Source: a bacterium (GTDB taxonomy: Bacteria > Cyanobacteriota > Vampirovibrionia > Gastranaerophilales > Gastranaerophilaceae). From it: DNA of 46,875 bases. Below the pieces are notes generated by a model. The model ran no database searches. It was not told where the DNA came from and saw nothing but the letters and a program-made list of their open reading frames with translations. Shown here one piece after another: positions 35,591 to 43,659 of this stretch. The stretch's first letter is position 1, and each line of letters starts with the position of its first letter. The position numbers and the translations under genes are program-made. Location of the stretch: assembly GCA_017478515.1 (NCBI GenBank), contig JAFVDH010000047.1, positions 1 to 46,875 on the forward strand. The letters run 5' to 3'.

Positions 35591-35663
35591 CGCGCCCTGA
35601 AGGACTCGAACCCTCGACATCCGGTTTTGGAGACCGACGTTCTACCAACTGAACTAAGGACGC
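35591..35663 (-). tRNA. trnW: tRNA-Trp (CCA anticodon)
   Basis: 73 nt on the minus strand. The acceptor stem GCGTCCT pairs with AGGGCGC (one G-U), with discriminator G. The D arm is GTTC/GAAC with AGTTGGTA, the anticodon stem TCGGT/ACCGG encloses the loop CTCCAAA, and the T loop TTCGAGT is closed by GAGGG/CCTTC. The 3' CCA is not encoded. It sits between rpmG and secE, a classic position, and must be cut from the polycistronic transcript. Confidence 0.97.
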
Positions 35664-35678
35664 TTGCCGTCCTTTTAA

Positions 35679-35846
35679 CTATTTTGTTTCTTTGTGCACG
35701 GTATGTTTTTGACAACGTGAACAATATTTTTTTAATTCTAATCTTTCTTTAATATTTTTTTTGTTTTTAACAGTTGTGTAGTTTCTTTCCTTACATGTTT
35801 CGCAAGCTAGAACTACCATTTTGTCTACTCTGCCTTTAATGCCCAT
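35679..35846 (-). CDS. rpmG: 50S ribosomal protein L33 (zinc-binding form)
   Basis: A 55-aa ORF reading [20 protein letters not shown], then the L33 core with [31 protein letters not shown] at the end. Two CxxC pairs (CETC and CSRC) make this the zinc-containing C+ form. AAGGAAA lies about 8 nt before the ATG. It heads the operon rpmG-tRNA-Trp-secE-nusG-rplK-rplA. Confidence 0.96.
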   Translation of the reverse strand: MGIKGRVDKMVVLACETCKERNYTTVKNKKNIKERLELKKYCSRCQKHTVHKETK

Positions 35847-35879
35847 AATTAATTTCCTTATTTTTTCATATTAAAATAC

Positions 35880-35930
35880 ACCGCACAAGCGGTCATATTA
35901 CTATCATAAAATAAAAAATTTAAAATGCAA
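35880..35930 (-). promoter_or_regulatory. Promoter and 5' hairpin of the rpmG operon
   Basis: On the minus strand, TTGCAT (35925-35930), 16 nt, TATGAT (35903-35908). The predicted start near 35896 is followed at once by ACCGC-TTGT-GCGGT (35880-35893), a 5-bp GC stem at the very 5' end of the mRNA that could stabilise it. The gap 35931-36028 shows nothing else. Confidence 0.6.
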
Positions 35931-36028
35931 ATATTATGTAAAATTTATTTACAGGAAGATTTTATAAAGATAGCAGATAAGATTGAAACATACGTAAAAA
36001 AGTTAAATTAATTAAATATTCCAGAAAA

Positions 36029-36415
36029 TTATTTAAAAAAGTCGTCTAATTTTTCTTTTTTATCTTTTATAAAATTTTCTCTTTGAGTTTGAGATAGCTT
36101 TTGTTTTTTAAGATTTTCCGTACTCCAAATCTGCAAAAGTTCCGTGTAGATAGAGCCCCGCTTAAGCCACTTTTTGACATACTTAGGGTCTTGTCCTAAA
36201 GAACCGTAAACCAGCATACCTGATTCAAGAGCCACAACACCCTCAGAAATACCAATTCTAATACAAATATGAGGCATCGGAAATCTATCCAAATCCATAG
36301 TGATACGCAAATTATTATATCTATGAGTATCAGTATGCCTGTCAGACGGGCCTGAAAGCTCATCAATAATAAAATCTCTTAGCATATTAGAATATCTGTA
36401 TAAATTTTCTGACAT
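36029..36415 (-). CDS. Hypothetical protein, 128 aa, downstream of the DUF711 gene
   Basis: No recognised family. The protein is soluble, with an N-terminal helix (SENLYRYSNMLRDFIIDEL), a central beta-rich part with RITMDLDRFPMPHICIRIGI and SGMLVYGSLG, and a Lys/Gln-rich C-terminal helix (about 95-128) that could be a coiled coil. GGAG precedes the ATG. It lies 23 bp after the UPF0210 gene and is surely cotranscribed with it, so a shared function is plausible but unproven. No terminator follows. Confidence 0.8.
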   Translation of the reverse strand: MSENLYRYSNMLRDFIIDELSGPSDRHTDTHRYNNLRITMDLDRFPMPHICIRIGISEGVVALESGMLVYGSLGQDPKYVKKWLKRGSIYTELLQIWSTENLKKQKLSQTQRENFIKDKKEKLDDFFK

Positions 36416-36438
36416 TAAAACTCCGAAATAAATTTATA

Positions 36439-37806
36439 TTAATTGTTTAAACTATGAATTGGGGCAGGAATTCTACCTCCACGGCTGACAAAAGTTTTAG
36501 CTGAAAGATTATTTATAGGCATAATTGGAGCTTCACCTAAAAGTCCGCCCCACTTAACAATGTCACCGACTTTTTTATCAGGGACAGGAATAATTCTAAC
36601 AGCCGTAGTTTTTTTATTAATCATACCAATAGCCATTTCATCAGCAATAATAGCAGAAATGACGTCATCAGCAGTATCCCCCGGAATAGCAATCATATCC
36701 AAACCAACAGAACAAACCGAAGTCATTGCCTCAAGTTTATCAAAAGTAAGGTGACCGCATTTAGCGGCATCAATCATTCCCGCATCTTCCGAAACAGGAA
36801 TAAATGCCCCCGAAAGCCCACCCACATGCGAACTTGCCATGATACCTCCCTTTTTAACAGCATCATTAAGCATAGCAAGTGCAGCAACAGTACCGTTTGC
36901 ACCAACATCTTCCAAGCCCATTGCCCTAAAAATCTCAGCAATTGAATCACCTATAGCAGGAGTAGGAGCAAGTGATAAATCAACAACACCAAACGGAATA
37001 TTTAATCGTTTTGCCATATCACGCCCAACAAGTTCACCTGTAGTTGTAATTTTGTAAGCAATTTTCTTAATAGTATTTGCCAACTCGCTCATATCAGCAT
37101 TTTTATCAAGTCTGTCAATAGCTGCTCTAACAACACCGGGGCCTGAAACCCCAACGTTTAAAGCAGCCTCCTGTTCGCCATAACCACAAAAAGCACCTGC
37201 CATAAACGGGTTATCTCCGGGAACATTACAAAAACATACAAGCTTTGCAGCACCAATACCATCCTTATCTTTTGTTAAAAGTGCAGATTTTTTTATAATT
37301 CCTGCCATTTTTAAAACAGCATCCATATTAATACCTGCCTTTGAACTTGCAAGATTAACCGATGAACAAACCTTATCAGTACAAGCAAGAGCCTCTGGAA
37401 TTGCCTCAATTAACGCTTCATCACCACGAGTACAGCCCTTTTCAACTAGTGCTGAAAACCCGCCGATAAAATCAACCCCGACTTCTTTTGCAGAGTCATC
37501 AAGAGTTTTTGCAATTTTAATATAGTCATAATTTTTGCACGATTCCCCAACAAGCGATATCGGTGTCACAGATATTCTTTTATTGCAAATAGGTATAGAA
37601 TACTCATTTTCAAAATCATTGGCAAATGATACTAAATTTTTTGCATACTTAAGAATTTTATTATGAATATTTTCGCAAACCCTGTCTGTATCATCAGAAA
37701 TACAATCTCTCAAACTTAGTGCCAATGTAACAGTTCTGATGTCAAGATTATATAACCTAATCATATCAATAGTTTCAAGGATAAATGATTCATTTATAAC
37801 ATTCAT
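36439..37806 (-). CDS. UPF0210/DUF711 family protein (PFL-like fold)
   Basis: A 455-aa protein that matches the UPF0210 family in length and in the landmarks [71 protein letters not shown] and [15 protein letters not shown]. Structures of the family show a pyruvate-formate-lyase-like barrel but no glycyl-radical activity is established; the biochemical role is unknown, with a proposed link to ACT-domain proteins. GGGGG lies about 7 nt before the ATG, and an extended -10 at 37838 gives a leader of about 25 nt. It is divergent from glgA. Confidence 0.9.
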   Translation of the reverse strand: MNVINESFILETIDMIRLYNLDIRTVTLALSLRDCISDDTDRVCENIHNKILKYAKNLVSFANDFENEYSIPICNKRISVTPISLVGESCKNYDYIKIAKTLDDSAKEVGVDFIGGFSALVEKGCTRGDEALIEAIPEALACTDKVCSSVNLASSKAGINMDAVLKMAGIIKKSALLTKDKDGIGAAKLVCFCNVPGDNPFMAGAFCGYGEQEAALNVGVSGPGVVRAAIDRLDKNADMSELANTIKKIAYKITTTGELVGRDMAKRLNIPFGVVDLSLAPTPAIGDSIAEIFRAMGLEDVGANGTVAALAMLNDAVKKGGIMASSHVGGLSGAFIPVSEDAGMIDAAKCGHLTFDKLEAMTSVCSVGLDMIAIPGDTADDVISAIIADEMAIGMINKKTTAVRIIPVPDKKVGDIVKWGGLLGEAPIMPINNLSAKTFVSRGGRIPAPIHSLNN

Positions 37807-37837
37807 AAGTAAGCCCCCAAGTTTTAAATATGGTTAA

Positions 37838-37846
37838 ATTATATCA
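37838..37846 (-). promoter_or_regulatory. Extended -10 promoter of the UPF0210 gene
   Basis: Minus-strand TGATATAAT, with the TATAAT at 37838-37843. The same nine bases occur at the divergent glgA promoter. Confidence 0.6.
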
Positions 37847-37871
37847 CAAACTTTGCCAATATAAAAAATTT

Positions 37872-37880
37872 TGATATAAT
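37872..37880 (+). promoter_or_regulatory. Extended -10 promoter of glgA
   Basis: TGATATAAT, giving a start near 37887 and a 22-nt leader with GGAG at 37898-37901 before the ATG. Confidence 0.6.
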
Positions 37881-37908
37881 AATTAAAATTATAAAAAGGA
37901 GTATAAAA

Positions 37909-39363
37909 ATGAAGGTATTATTTGCAGCAGCAGAAGTTGCACCATTTTCCAAAGTTGGTGGACTTGCAGATGTTATGGGAAGTCTTCCGAAGTATTTGGA
38001 GAAAAAAGTTGAAATGGCGATTTTTACGCCTTTACACGGATTAATTGACAGAGAAAAATTTGGAATAAAAGAAGTTGAAAATTCAGAAATGTGGATAGAT
38101 TTTCAATATCATCCTCAAAAATTTAAACTTCACAAATGTAAAATGCCTGGTACTAATATTAACGTATTTTTTGTAGAGAACGAATGGTATTTCAGCTGTT
38201 TTAAAGAAGTATATCCAAAATATCTTGACCCGAGATACGAACATGAAAGATATATTGCATTTTCATTGGCAGTAATGGAATATGCAAAAAAACTTAACTT
38301 TAAGCCTGATGTAATTCACACAAATGACTGGCATACGGCAATGATACCTGTTTATGTTCACAGTAACTATAGATATGACGATTTTTATAAAAATACAAAA
38401 ACTGTATTCCAAATACATAATCTTGCTTATCAAGGAATTTGGTTTGACGATGTTCTTGATTTCGCAAATATGAGAAAAGACATTGTGTACAACGAATTTG
38501 GGCTTGAACATTTTGGACGTGTAAACTGGGTAAAAGGTGCAATAAATTACGCAGATAAAATTCTTGTTGTTTCACCTAAATATGCAGAAGAAATTTTAAC
38601 ACCCGAATTCGGCGAAGGCATGGACTACACGTTAAGATGGCAATCGCACAAAATAGTTGGTATACTTAACGGAATTGATTACACGGTATTTGACCCTAAA
38701 AAGGATAAAAATATAGTTAAAAATTACGATGTAAGAAGTGTTGCAAAAGGAAAAGCTGAAAATAAAAAGAAAATCATGGAACACTTCTCTCTTGAATACA
38801 AGGAAGACAGACCACTTATTGCAATGGTATCAAGACTTGTTGACCAAAAAGGGCTGGACCTGATAAGAGCAGCGGAAGATGAATTAAAAATGATACCTGC
38901 TGATTTTATATTTTTGGGAACAGGTGATGGAAATTTAGAAAATCTTTTAATCTGGTTATCAAATAATACCGCAAATATTAGAGCACACATCGGTTATGAC
39001 GCTTCACTGGCTAATTTAATGTATGCAGGTTCAGATATGTTTTTAATGCCATCTAAATTTGAACCATGCGGACTCAGCCAGCTTATCGCAATGAGATACG
39101 GTTCATTGCCGATTGTCAGAGCTACAGGAGGTCTTGATAATACTGTTGTCGGCACTCCTCAGGAAGAGGCAACAGGATTTAAATTCTGGAGATACGATTC
39201 TTGGGATATGAAAGAAGCAATTTACTATGCTATAAATATTTACAACAACAAACCTGTATTTAAACAAATGCAAAAAAATGCTATGCAAGCTGACTTCAGC
39301 TGGAAAGTTAGTGCAGAAAAATACATGAACATGTACAGAGAAATCACAGGTTTGACTGCTTAA
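37909..39363 (+). CDS. glgA: Glycogen synthase (ADP-glucose type, GT5)
   Basis: Transfers glucose from ADP-glucose to growing alpha-1,4-glucan. The 484 aa length is typical. The N-terminal ADP-glucose loop is KVGGLADVMGSLPKYL, then DVIHTNDWHTAMIPVY, FQIHNLAYQG, the GILNGIDYTVFDP motif, PLIAMVSRLVDQKGLDLI and the C-terminal KFEPCGLSQLIAMRYGSLPI with catalytic Glu, followed by RATGGLDNTV. No other glg genes are nearby. It implies glycogen storage. It has its own promoter and a strong terminator, so it is monocistronic. Confidence 0.96.
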   Translation: MKVLFAAAEVAPFSKVGGLADVMGSLPKYLEKKVEMAIFTPLHGLIDREKFGIKEVENSEMWIDFQYHPQKFKLHKCKMPGTNINVFFVENEWYFSCFKEVYPKYLDPRYEHERYIAFSLAVMEYAKKLNFKPDVIHTNDWHTAMIPVYVHSNYRYDDFYKNTKTVFQIHNLAYQGIWFDDVLDFANMRKDIVYNEFGLEHFGRVNWVKGAINYADKILVVSPKYAEEILTPEFGEGMDYTLRWQSHKIVGILNGIDYTVFDPKKDKNIVKNYDVRSVAKGKAENKKKIMEHFSLEYKEDRPLIAMVSRLVDQKGLDLIRAAEDELKMIPADFIFLGTGDGNLENLLIWLSNNTANIRAHIGYDASLANLMYAGSDMFLMPSKFEPCGLSQLIAMRYGSLPIVRATGGLDNTVVGTPQEEATGFKFWRYDSWDMKEAIYYAINIYNNKPVFKQMQKNAMQADFSWKVSAEKYMNMYREITGLTA

Positions 39364-39400
39364 TTGTTAATAAAACACTATTAAACTTTGTAACAAGATT

Positions 39401-39432
39401 AAAAAATTGCCCATTTACGGGCAATTTTTTTT
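39401..39432 (+). terminator. Intrinsic terminator after glgA
   Basis: AAAAAATTGCCC pairs with GGGCAATTTTTT around a 6-nt loop and ends in a T run, about 37 bp past the stop. Confidence 0.9.
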
Positions 39433-39482
39433 GTAAAAAAAACTTATAACAGTATAAGTGTGTGTAGGTAAAGGGTAATTAT

Positions 39483-40802
39483 ATGAAAATTTCTGCAATT
39501 CAATCTATGAATTTTACGTCGATGTCAGCTCAAAAAATAAATTCTAAAGCTGTAACATCACCAATTCAAAAAAATGAGTCAAAAACTGACGTAATGGGAT
39601 ATATGAATAATATTGGACGTCAGGCAATGATAAAGCCAAATATGCAAAAATCAATGGCAATATCATTTACAGGCTGGTCTCCTGAGGCTCACAACAAAGA
39701 AACCATAGATAAAATGGTTAAGATAATGAAAGACCCTAAAGTTCAAAAAATTGCGGTATCAGGTCACACATCCCCTGACGGAGACAGTTTTGGTACAACT
39801 TTTGCAATGGCAAATTTAATCAATCAGGCTACAGGCAAAAAAGTTGATGTATTTGTATTCGGTGACAAATTCCCGTCACACTATGATTACTTAAATACAA
39901 ATCCAGACGTAAATGTTATTATTCATAAACCGGGAAAACCTGACCAAGCTGATGCAGCAGCAGAAAAATACGGAAAATATGATTTAGCAATATCATGTGA
40001 CTGTTCTGAAACAAAATTAATGGCTGCAGATTATAGAAAAGGTGTAATGAATAGAGCTACATACAGCTTAAAAATTGACCATCACCCATATAAAGAAGAA
40101 TATAGCGAAAAATTTGGCAGAATGATGAATAATAAGTTTGCAAAAACAGAAAACTTAATAGACAGCTCTCTTCCTGCCGCAGCTGAAATTGCTATGCAAT
40201 TTGTTGAGCCTTTAGGCCTAAAACCTGAAGAATTAAGAAAAGAAGCTAAAGATGCGATGTTCACAGGTATGCTAACTGATACAGGATGCTTTAAATATGC
40301 CAATACCCCAATGACTTTTGAAGATGCAGCTTTGTTAATGAAAGCAGGTGTTAATAACAGAGAAGTTAACTTGAATGCTATGGGTAATACTCCGCAAGTA
40401 GTTTTAGATGCGGAAAAAGTTGCTCTTGATAAAATTCAGTATTCACCAAAAGGTAAAATTGCATACTTCATAGAAGACCAAGATATTAAAAATGCAAAAA
40501 AAGCATGTAAAGATGCCGGCTATGCTCAAGAGGGTAAAGATGCAGTAAAAGATGTTTGCGGAAGACTTCCTGAATTAGAGGGTGTTGAAGTAGGATTTAA
40601 AGTTGCAGAATTCGGTAAATCAGCAGCTATATCTATAAGAAGCAGAAGCTTTGATGTTTCAGAAATAGCAAGACAATACGGCGGCGGCGGTCACAAAAAC
40701 GCAGCAGCTTTCCAAATCCCTAATAACGGAAAATCAACACAAGAAACTGTTCAAGAATTTGTTAAAAATTTGGAAGAAAAATTGATTGCAGACGGTAAAT
40801 AA
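39483..40802 (+). CDS. DHH/DHHA1 phosphoesterase with N-terminal extension
   Basis: A 439-aa member of the DHH superfamily (NrnA/RecJ-like: nanoRNA, pAp or cyclic-dinucleotide hydrolysis). Residues about 86-290 are the DHH domain: SGHTSPDGDSFGT (metal H95, D99, D101), SCDCSETK, KIDHHPYK and MLTDTGCFKYANT. The DHHA1 domain ends with RQYGGGGHKNAAAFQIP near 395-410. The first 65 residues (MKISAIQSMNFTSMSA... to AISFTG) are Ser/Met/Lys rich and disordered-looking, not a signal peptide; this kind of leader ending in a FTG motif recurs, to my memory, in Gastranaerophilales proteins. AAAGGG precedes the ATG. Exact substrate unknown. Confidence 0.88.
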   Translation: MKISAIQSMNFTSMSAQKINSKAVTSPIQKNESKTDVMGYMNNIGRQAMIKPNMQKSMAISFTGWSPEAHNKETIDKMVKIMKDPKVQKIAVSGHTSPDGDSFGTTFAMANLINQATGKKVDVFVFGDKFPSHYDYLNTNPDVNVIIHKPGKPDQADAAAEKYGKYDLAISCDCSETKLMAADYRKGVMNRATYSLKIDHHPYKEEYSEKFGRMMNNKFAKTENLIDSSLPAAAEIAMQFVEPLGLKPEELRKEAKDAMFTGMLTDTGCFKYANTPMTFEDAALLMKAGVNNREVNLNAMGNTPQVVLDAEKVALDKIQYSPKGKIAYFIEDQDIKNAKKACKDAGYAQEGKDAVKDVCGRLPELEGVEVGFKVAEFGKSAAISIRSRSFDVSEIARQYGGGGHKNAAAFQIPNNGKSTQETVQEFVKNLEEKLIADGK

Positions 40803-40816
40803 ATGATTAATTAAAT

Positions 40817-40855
40817 AAAAAAGGGCGGACAAATATTATTTGTCCGCCCTTTTTC
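40817..40855 (+). terminator. Intrinsic terminator after the DHH gene
   Basis: A long stem, AAAAAAGGGCGGACAAA with TTTGTCCGCCCTTTTT, closed by a short AT loop, 15 bp past the stop. Confidence 0.92.
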
Positions 40856-40893
40856 ATAATCATATGAATTATACATTCAAAAACATAATTGAG

Positions 40894-40981
40894 TTGAAAT
40901 AAATTTTTGTTTGTATTTTAATAATCTTACAGCAAAGGAAACTTTGCGAGTCTTATAGAAAGCAGGACAATTTTAATTGTC
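40894..40981 (+). promoter_or_regulatory. ispH promoter and structured leader
   Basis: A candidate promoter is TTGAAA (40894-40899), 17 nt, TTTAAT (40917-40922). The predicted leader opens with GCAAAG-GAAA-CTTTGC (40932-40947), a perfect 6-bp hairpin with a GNRA tetraloop. The leader ends in a perfect 16-bp palindrome GACAATTTTAATTGTC (40966-40981) that includes the TTG start (40977-40979) and touches the AGGA (40964-40967). It could fold to hide the start codon, or act as a protein operator in DNA. Confidence 0.5.
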
Positions 40982-41852
40982 AAATAAAGAAATAAAATTA
41001 GCTAAATACGCAGGTTTTTGCTACGGTGTAAAAAGGGCCGTAGAAACAGCAAAAAAAATAAAACTTGAAAATCCTGATAAAAATGTTTATGTTTTTGGTG
41101 AATTAATTCATAATGCCGATGTCATAAGGGAATTAAACAATCTTGGTATTATAACTCTATATGAAATACCTGAGCATGTTGAAAACTCAATCTGCATTAT
41201 CAGAAGCCATGGTGCAAGCCCTGATATAATATCAAAGCTTAAGTCTGCAGGGTTTGAAATTCATGATTTAACATGCCTTGATGTAAAAAAAGTTCAGCAA
41301 AAAGCAATGGAACTTGTTAAAGACGGCTATTTTCTTGTTATTGTAGGAAAAGCCGAACACCCCGAAGTTATAGCAATTAAAGCTCATGCAGAACAGTATG
41401 GTGATAAAATACTTGTATCAAATGATATTTCTGAACTTAAACTGCACGAAGATGAATTAAAACAAAATAAAAAAATTGGAGTTGTTGTTCAAACAACACA
41501 GAGATTGGAAACATTAAATAAAATTATTGAGTATTTAACCTCTATATCTAAAGAATTAAAAATTTATAATACAATATGCCTAAGTACCACTTACCGACAA
41601 AATGAGGCAAAAGAACTTGCTAAGGAAAATGATTTGGTACTTGTTGTAGGTTCTAAAAAAAGTGCAAATACAACCCATCTTGCAGAAATTCTGAGCAAAA
41701 TATCTAAAACTATTCATATAGAAAATGCTGATGAATTATCAAACTATGAAAATATAATTAAATCATCAGATAAAATAGCTGTAACAGCAGGTGCATCAAC
41801 ACCTGTCAACATAATAGAAAACGTAATTAATTATATAAAAGGAGGAAACTAA
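40977..41852 (+). CDS. ispH: 4-hydroxy-3-methylbut-2-enyl diphosphate reductase IspH (LytB)
   Basis: The last MEP-pathway enzyme, a 4Fe-4S reductase making IPP and DMAPP. It is 291 aa. The three cluster cysteines are in AGFCYGVKRA (C13 or so), HDLTCLDVKKVQQKA and YNTICLSTTYRQNEA. The substrate-binding elements FGELIHNADVI and RSHGASPDI are present, as is VVGSKKSANTTHLAEI. The second motif has LTCLDV where DATCPxV is usual. The only sensible start is TTG at 40977, within a palindrome and with AGGA upstream; homologues begin a few residues before the first Cys, which fits. GGAGG inside its 3' end serves rpsA, 2 nt downstream, so the two are cotranscribed. Confidence 0.94.
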   Translation: MSNKEIKLAKYAGFCYGVKRAVETAKKIKLENPDKNVYVFGELIHNADVIRELNNLGIITLYEIPEHVENSICIIRSHGASPDIISKLKSAGFEIHDLTCLDVKKVQQKAMELVKDGYFLVIVGKAEHPEVIAIKAHAEQYGDKILVSNDISELKLHEDELKQNKKIGVVVQTTQRLETLNKIIEYLTSISKELKIYNTICLSTTYRQNEAKELAKENDLVLVVGSKKSANTTHLAEILSKISKTIHIENADELSNYENIIKSSDKIAVTAGASTPVNIIENVINYIKGGN

Positions 41853-41854
41853 TT

Positions 41855-42913
41855 ATGACAGAAAAAACTATGGATGAATTTGAACAACTTTTGGAAGAAA
41901 CTTTTTCTAAAAGCTATTCTGTTGCTGATATCGTAGAGGGAACAGTAATAAGAAAAGAAGCTGACGGCTACTTAATCAGCGTAAAAGGTATTAAAACAGA
42001 AGCATACTTACCTGAAAAAGAAGTTTCTGGTTCAGATGAAGAACCTGAAAAGCTAGAAATCGGCGATATCAGAGAATTCTATGTTCTTAAAGAAGAAAAT
42101 GACGATGAAGCAATGCAGTTATCACTAAAAAGAATTGCATTCGCACAAAGCTGGGCACAACTTAACGATGCAAAAGTTATGGGCGATACAATCCTTGCAA
42201 AAGTTGTTTCTATCGTTAAAGGCGGAGTTCTTGTTGATGTTGCAGGTTTGAAAGGATTTATTCCCTCAAGCCAGCTAAGAACAGGTACTCCATTTGACGG
42301 TTTAATCGACCAAAAAATTGAAGTAAAAGTTCTTGAAGCTGACCCTAAGAAAAATAAACTTATCCTTTCTCAAAGAATGGCAGTTGCTGAACAACGCAAC
42401 CAAGTTGTTGATAACGTAATTTCATCTCTTGAAGAAGAAATGGTTGTTAAAGGAAATGTTGTAAGAATAACAGACTTTGGTGCATTTGTTGATATTAACG
42501 GAATTGATGGTTTGCTGCCTATTTCAGAAATTTCTTGGCAAAGAATTAAACATCCGTCTGATGTATTAACTTTGGGTGACACTATTGAAGTTAAAATTAT
42601 CAAAATTGATAACGAATTAAAAAGAATTTCATTAAGTTTAAAAAGAATGACTGAAAACCCTTGGTTACAAATTGAAGGTCAATTTGAAGAAGGACAAGTT
42701 ATAAAAGGTACAGTAAACAAAGTTGTAAGCTTTGGTGCATTTATTAACATATTCCCTGGAGTTGAAGCACTATTACCTGTTGCTGAAATTTCTGACGAAA
42801 ATGTTAATCCTTTCAATATGTTCAAAGTTGGTGATGAAATTGAAGTTTTAATCAAAAAATTCACACCGCAAGAACATAGAATTGCATTAAGCATAAAAGA
42901 TATAAAAAAATAA
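41855..42913 (+). CDS. rpsA: 30S ribosomal protein S1 (four S1 domains)
   Basis: A 352-aa RNA-binding protein with four S1/OB repeats: about 20-95 (DIVEGTVIRKEADGYLISVK), 103-175 (KVVSIVKGGVLVDVAGLKGF), 190-265 (GNVVRITDFGAFVDINGIDG) and 275-350 (KGTVNKVVSFGAFINIFPGV). Repeat 3 is the most canonical. E. coli S1 has six repeats; short forms are normal in Cyanobacteria and Gram-positives. The ispH-rpsA neighbourhood is known from several bacterial groups, sometimes as a fusion. Because many genes here lack ribosome binding sites, S1 may matter less for recruiting those mRNAs; that is inference. Confidence 0.94.
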   Translation: MTEKTMDEFEQLLEETFSKSYSVADIVEGTVIRKEADGYLISVKGIKTEAYLPEKEVSGSDEEPEKLEIGDIREFYVLKEENDDEAMQLSLKRIAFAQSWAQLNDAKVMGDTILAKVVSIVKGGVLVDVAGLKGFIPSSQLRTGTPFDGLIDQKIEVKVLEADPKKNKLILSQRMAVAEQRNQVVDNVISSLEEEMVVKGNVVRITDFGAFVDINGIDGLLPISEISWQRIKHPSDVLTLGDTIEVKIIKIDNELKRISLSLKRMTENPWLQIEGQFEEGQVIKGTVNKVVSFGAFINIFPGVEALLPVAEISDENVNPFNMFKVGDEIEVLIKKFTPQEHRIALSIKDIKK

Positions 42914-42940
42914 ATGCCAATTGTATAGACTAAAAAGCTA

Positions 42941-42981
42941 AAGGCGGAATTGTTAAGATAACTTAACAATTCCGCCTTTTT
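42941..42981 (+). terminator. Intrinsic terminator after rpsA
   Basis: A 17-bp perfect stem (AAGGCGGAATTGTTAAG and complement), 4-nt loop, T run on the plus strand. Confidence 0.93.
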
Positions 42982-43046
42982 ACTGCTACAAAAGAACAAA
43001 AATGTGGAATATTACAAGTGTAATAGAATATAAATCAAAAGGATTT

Positions 43047-43514
43047 ATGACACAGGTACTACTGCTAAACAAAGATAGTAAACCAATCCAATACACAAGT
43101 TGGAGGAGGGCAGTAGTATTACTTATAAAGGGTAAGGCCGAAGAAATACAGGAAAATATTGAACAATTAGAAAGCTATATAAAGCTAGGGGAATATTATA
43201 TACCTAAATGTATAAAATTAAAAGAACAAATGGCAATTCCAACCAAGGAATTGCCATTTTCACGTCATAATATATTTAAACGAGATAATTACACATGTCA
43301 ATATTGTGGAAAGCACTTAGAAGACGGGGAATTAACAATAGACCATGTATACCCAAAATCACGATTAGGCCCTGATATATGGGAGAACTTAGTAACATGC
43401 TGCAAGGAGTGTAACCAGAAAAAAGCAGATAAAACGCCAAAAGAAGCACATATGAAATTAATGAAGCGTCCGACAAGACCGACATTTGAAGATGACTTGG
43501 GATTAACAGCATAA
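43047..43514 (+). CDS. HNH endonuclease-family protein with zinc ribbon
   Basis: A 155-aa protein of the short bacterial/cyanobacterial HNH group. The N-terminal part (1-65: QVLLLNKDSKPIQYTSWRRA) is the usual start of this family. The HNH core has CQYCGKHL (C84, C87), LTIDHVYPKSRLG (D99, H100), N114 in WENLVTCC, and CKECNQKKADKTP (C119, C122). I start at the ATG at 43047 with AAAAGGA upstream; the frame extends 45 bp further to 43002 without a ribosome binding site. Its cellular role in such genomes is unknown and there is no sign of a mobile element or toxin context here. Confidence 0.9.
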   Translation: MTQVLLLNKDSKPIQYTSWRRAVVLLIKGKAEEIQENIEQLESYIKLGEYYIPKCIKLKEQMAIPTKELPFSRHNIFKRDNYTCQYCGKHLEDGELTIDHVYPKSRLGPDIWENLVTCCKECNQKKADKTPKEAHMKLMKRPTRPTFEDDLGLTA

Positions 43515-43534
43515 AAAATATAAATCAGATATAA

Positions 43535-43564
43535 ATAAAAAAAAATCTGCGATTACTCGCAGAT
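43535..43564 (-). terminator. Terminator for the 43660-44178 gene
   Basis: ATCTGCGA-TTAC-TCGCAGAT stem, perfect 8 bp, followed on the minus strand by nine T. It lies about 95 bp beyond the stop. The stretch between contains only a weaker 7-bp hairpin with AGAGCGA arms. Confidence 0.8.
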
Positions 43565-43659
43565 ACAAACCTAATTTTAATAAAGAGAGAGCGAAATTTT
43601 TGAAAGTCCTCGCTCTGACCGGACTTGATAAAGGTATATAAGTCAGCTGCGGCTAAATA

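Noticed and set aside
35562..35648. N-terminal extension of SecE by 29 residues
   Set aside because: The extra codons are the tRNA-Trp gene and its flank read as protein; the ATG at 35561 has a ribosome binding site and fits SecE length.
35591..35663. Integration site (att) at tRNA-Trp
   Set aside because: The tRNA lies inside a conserved operon with normal neighbours, and no repeat of its 3' end or integrase is visible.
43583..43611. AGAGCGA hairpin downstream of the 43660 gene
   Set aside because: Only 7 bp with a long loop and no clear T run; the hairpin at 43545-43564 is the better terminator.
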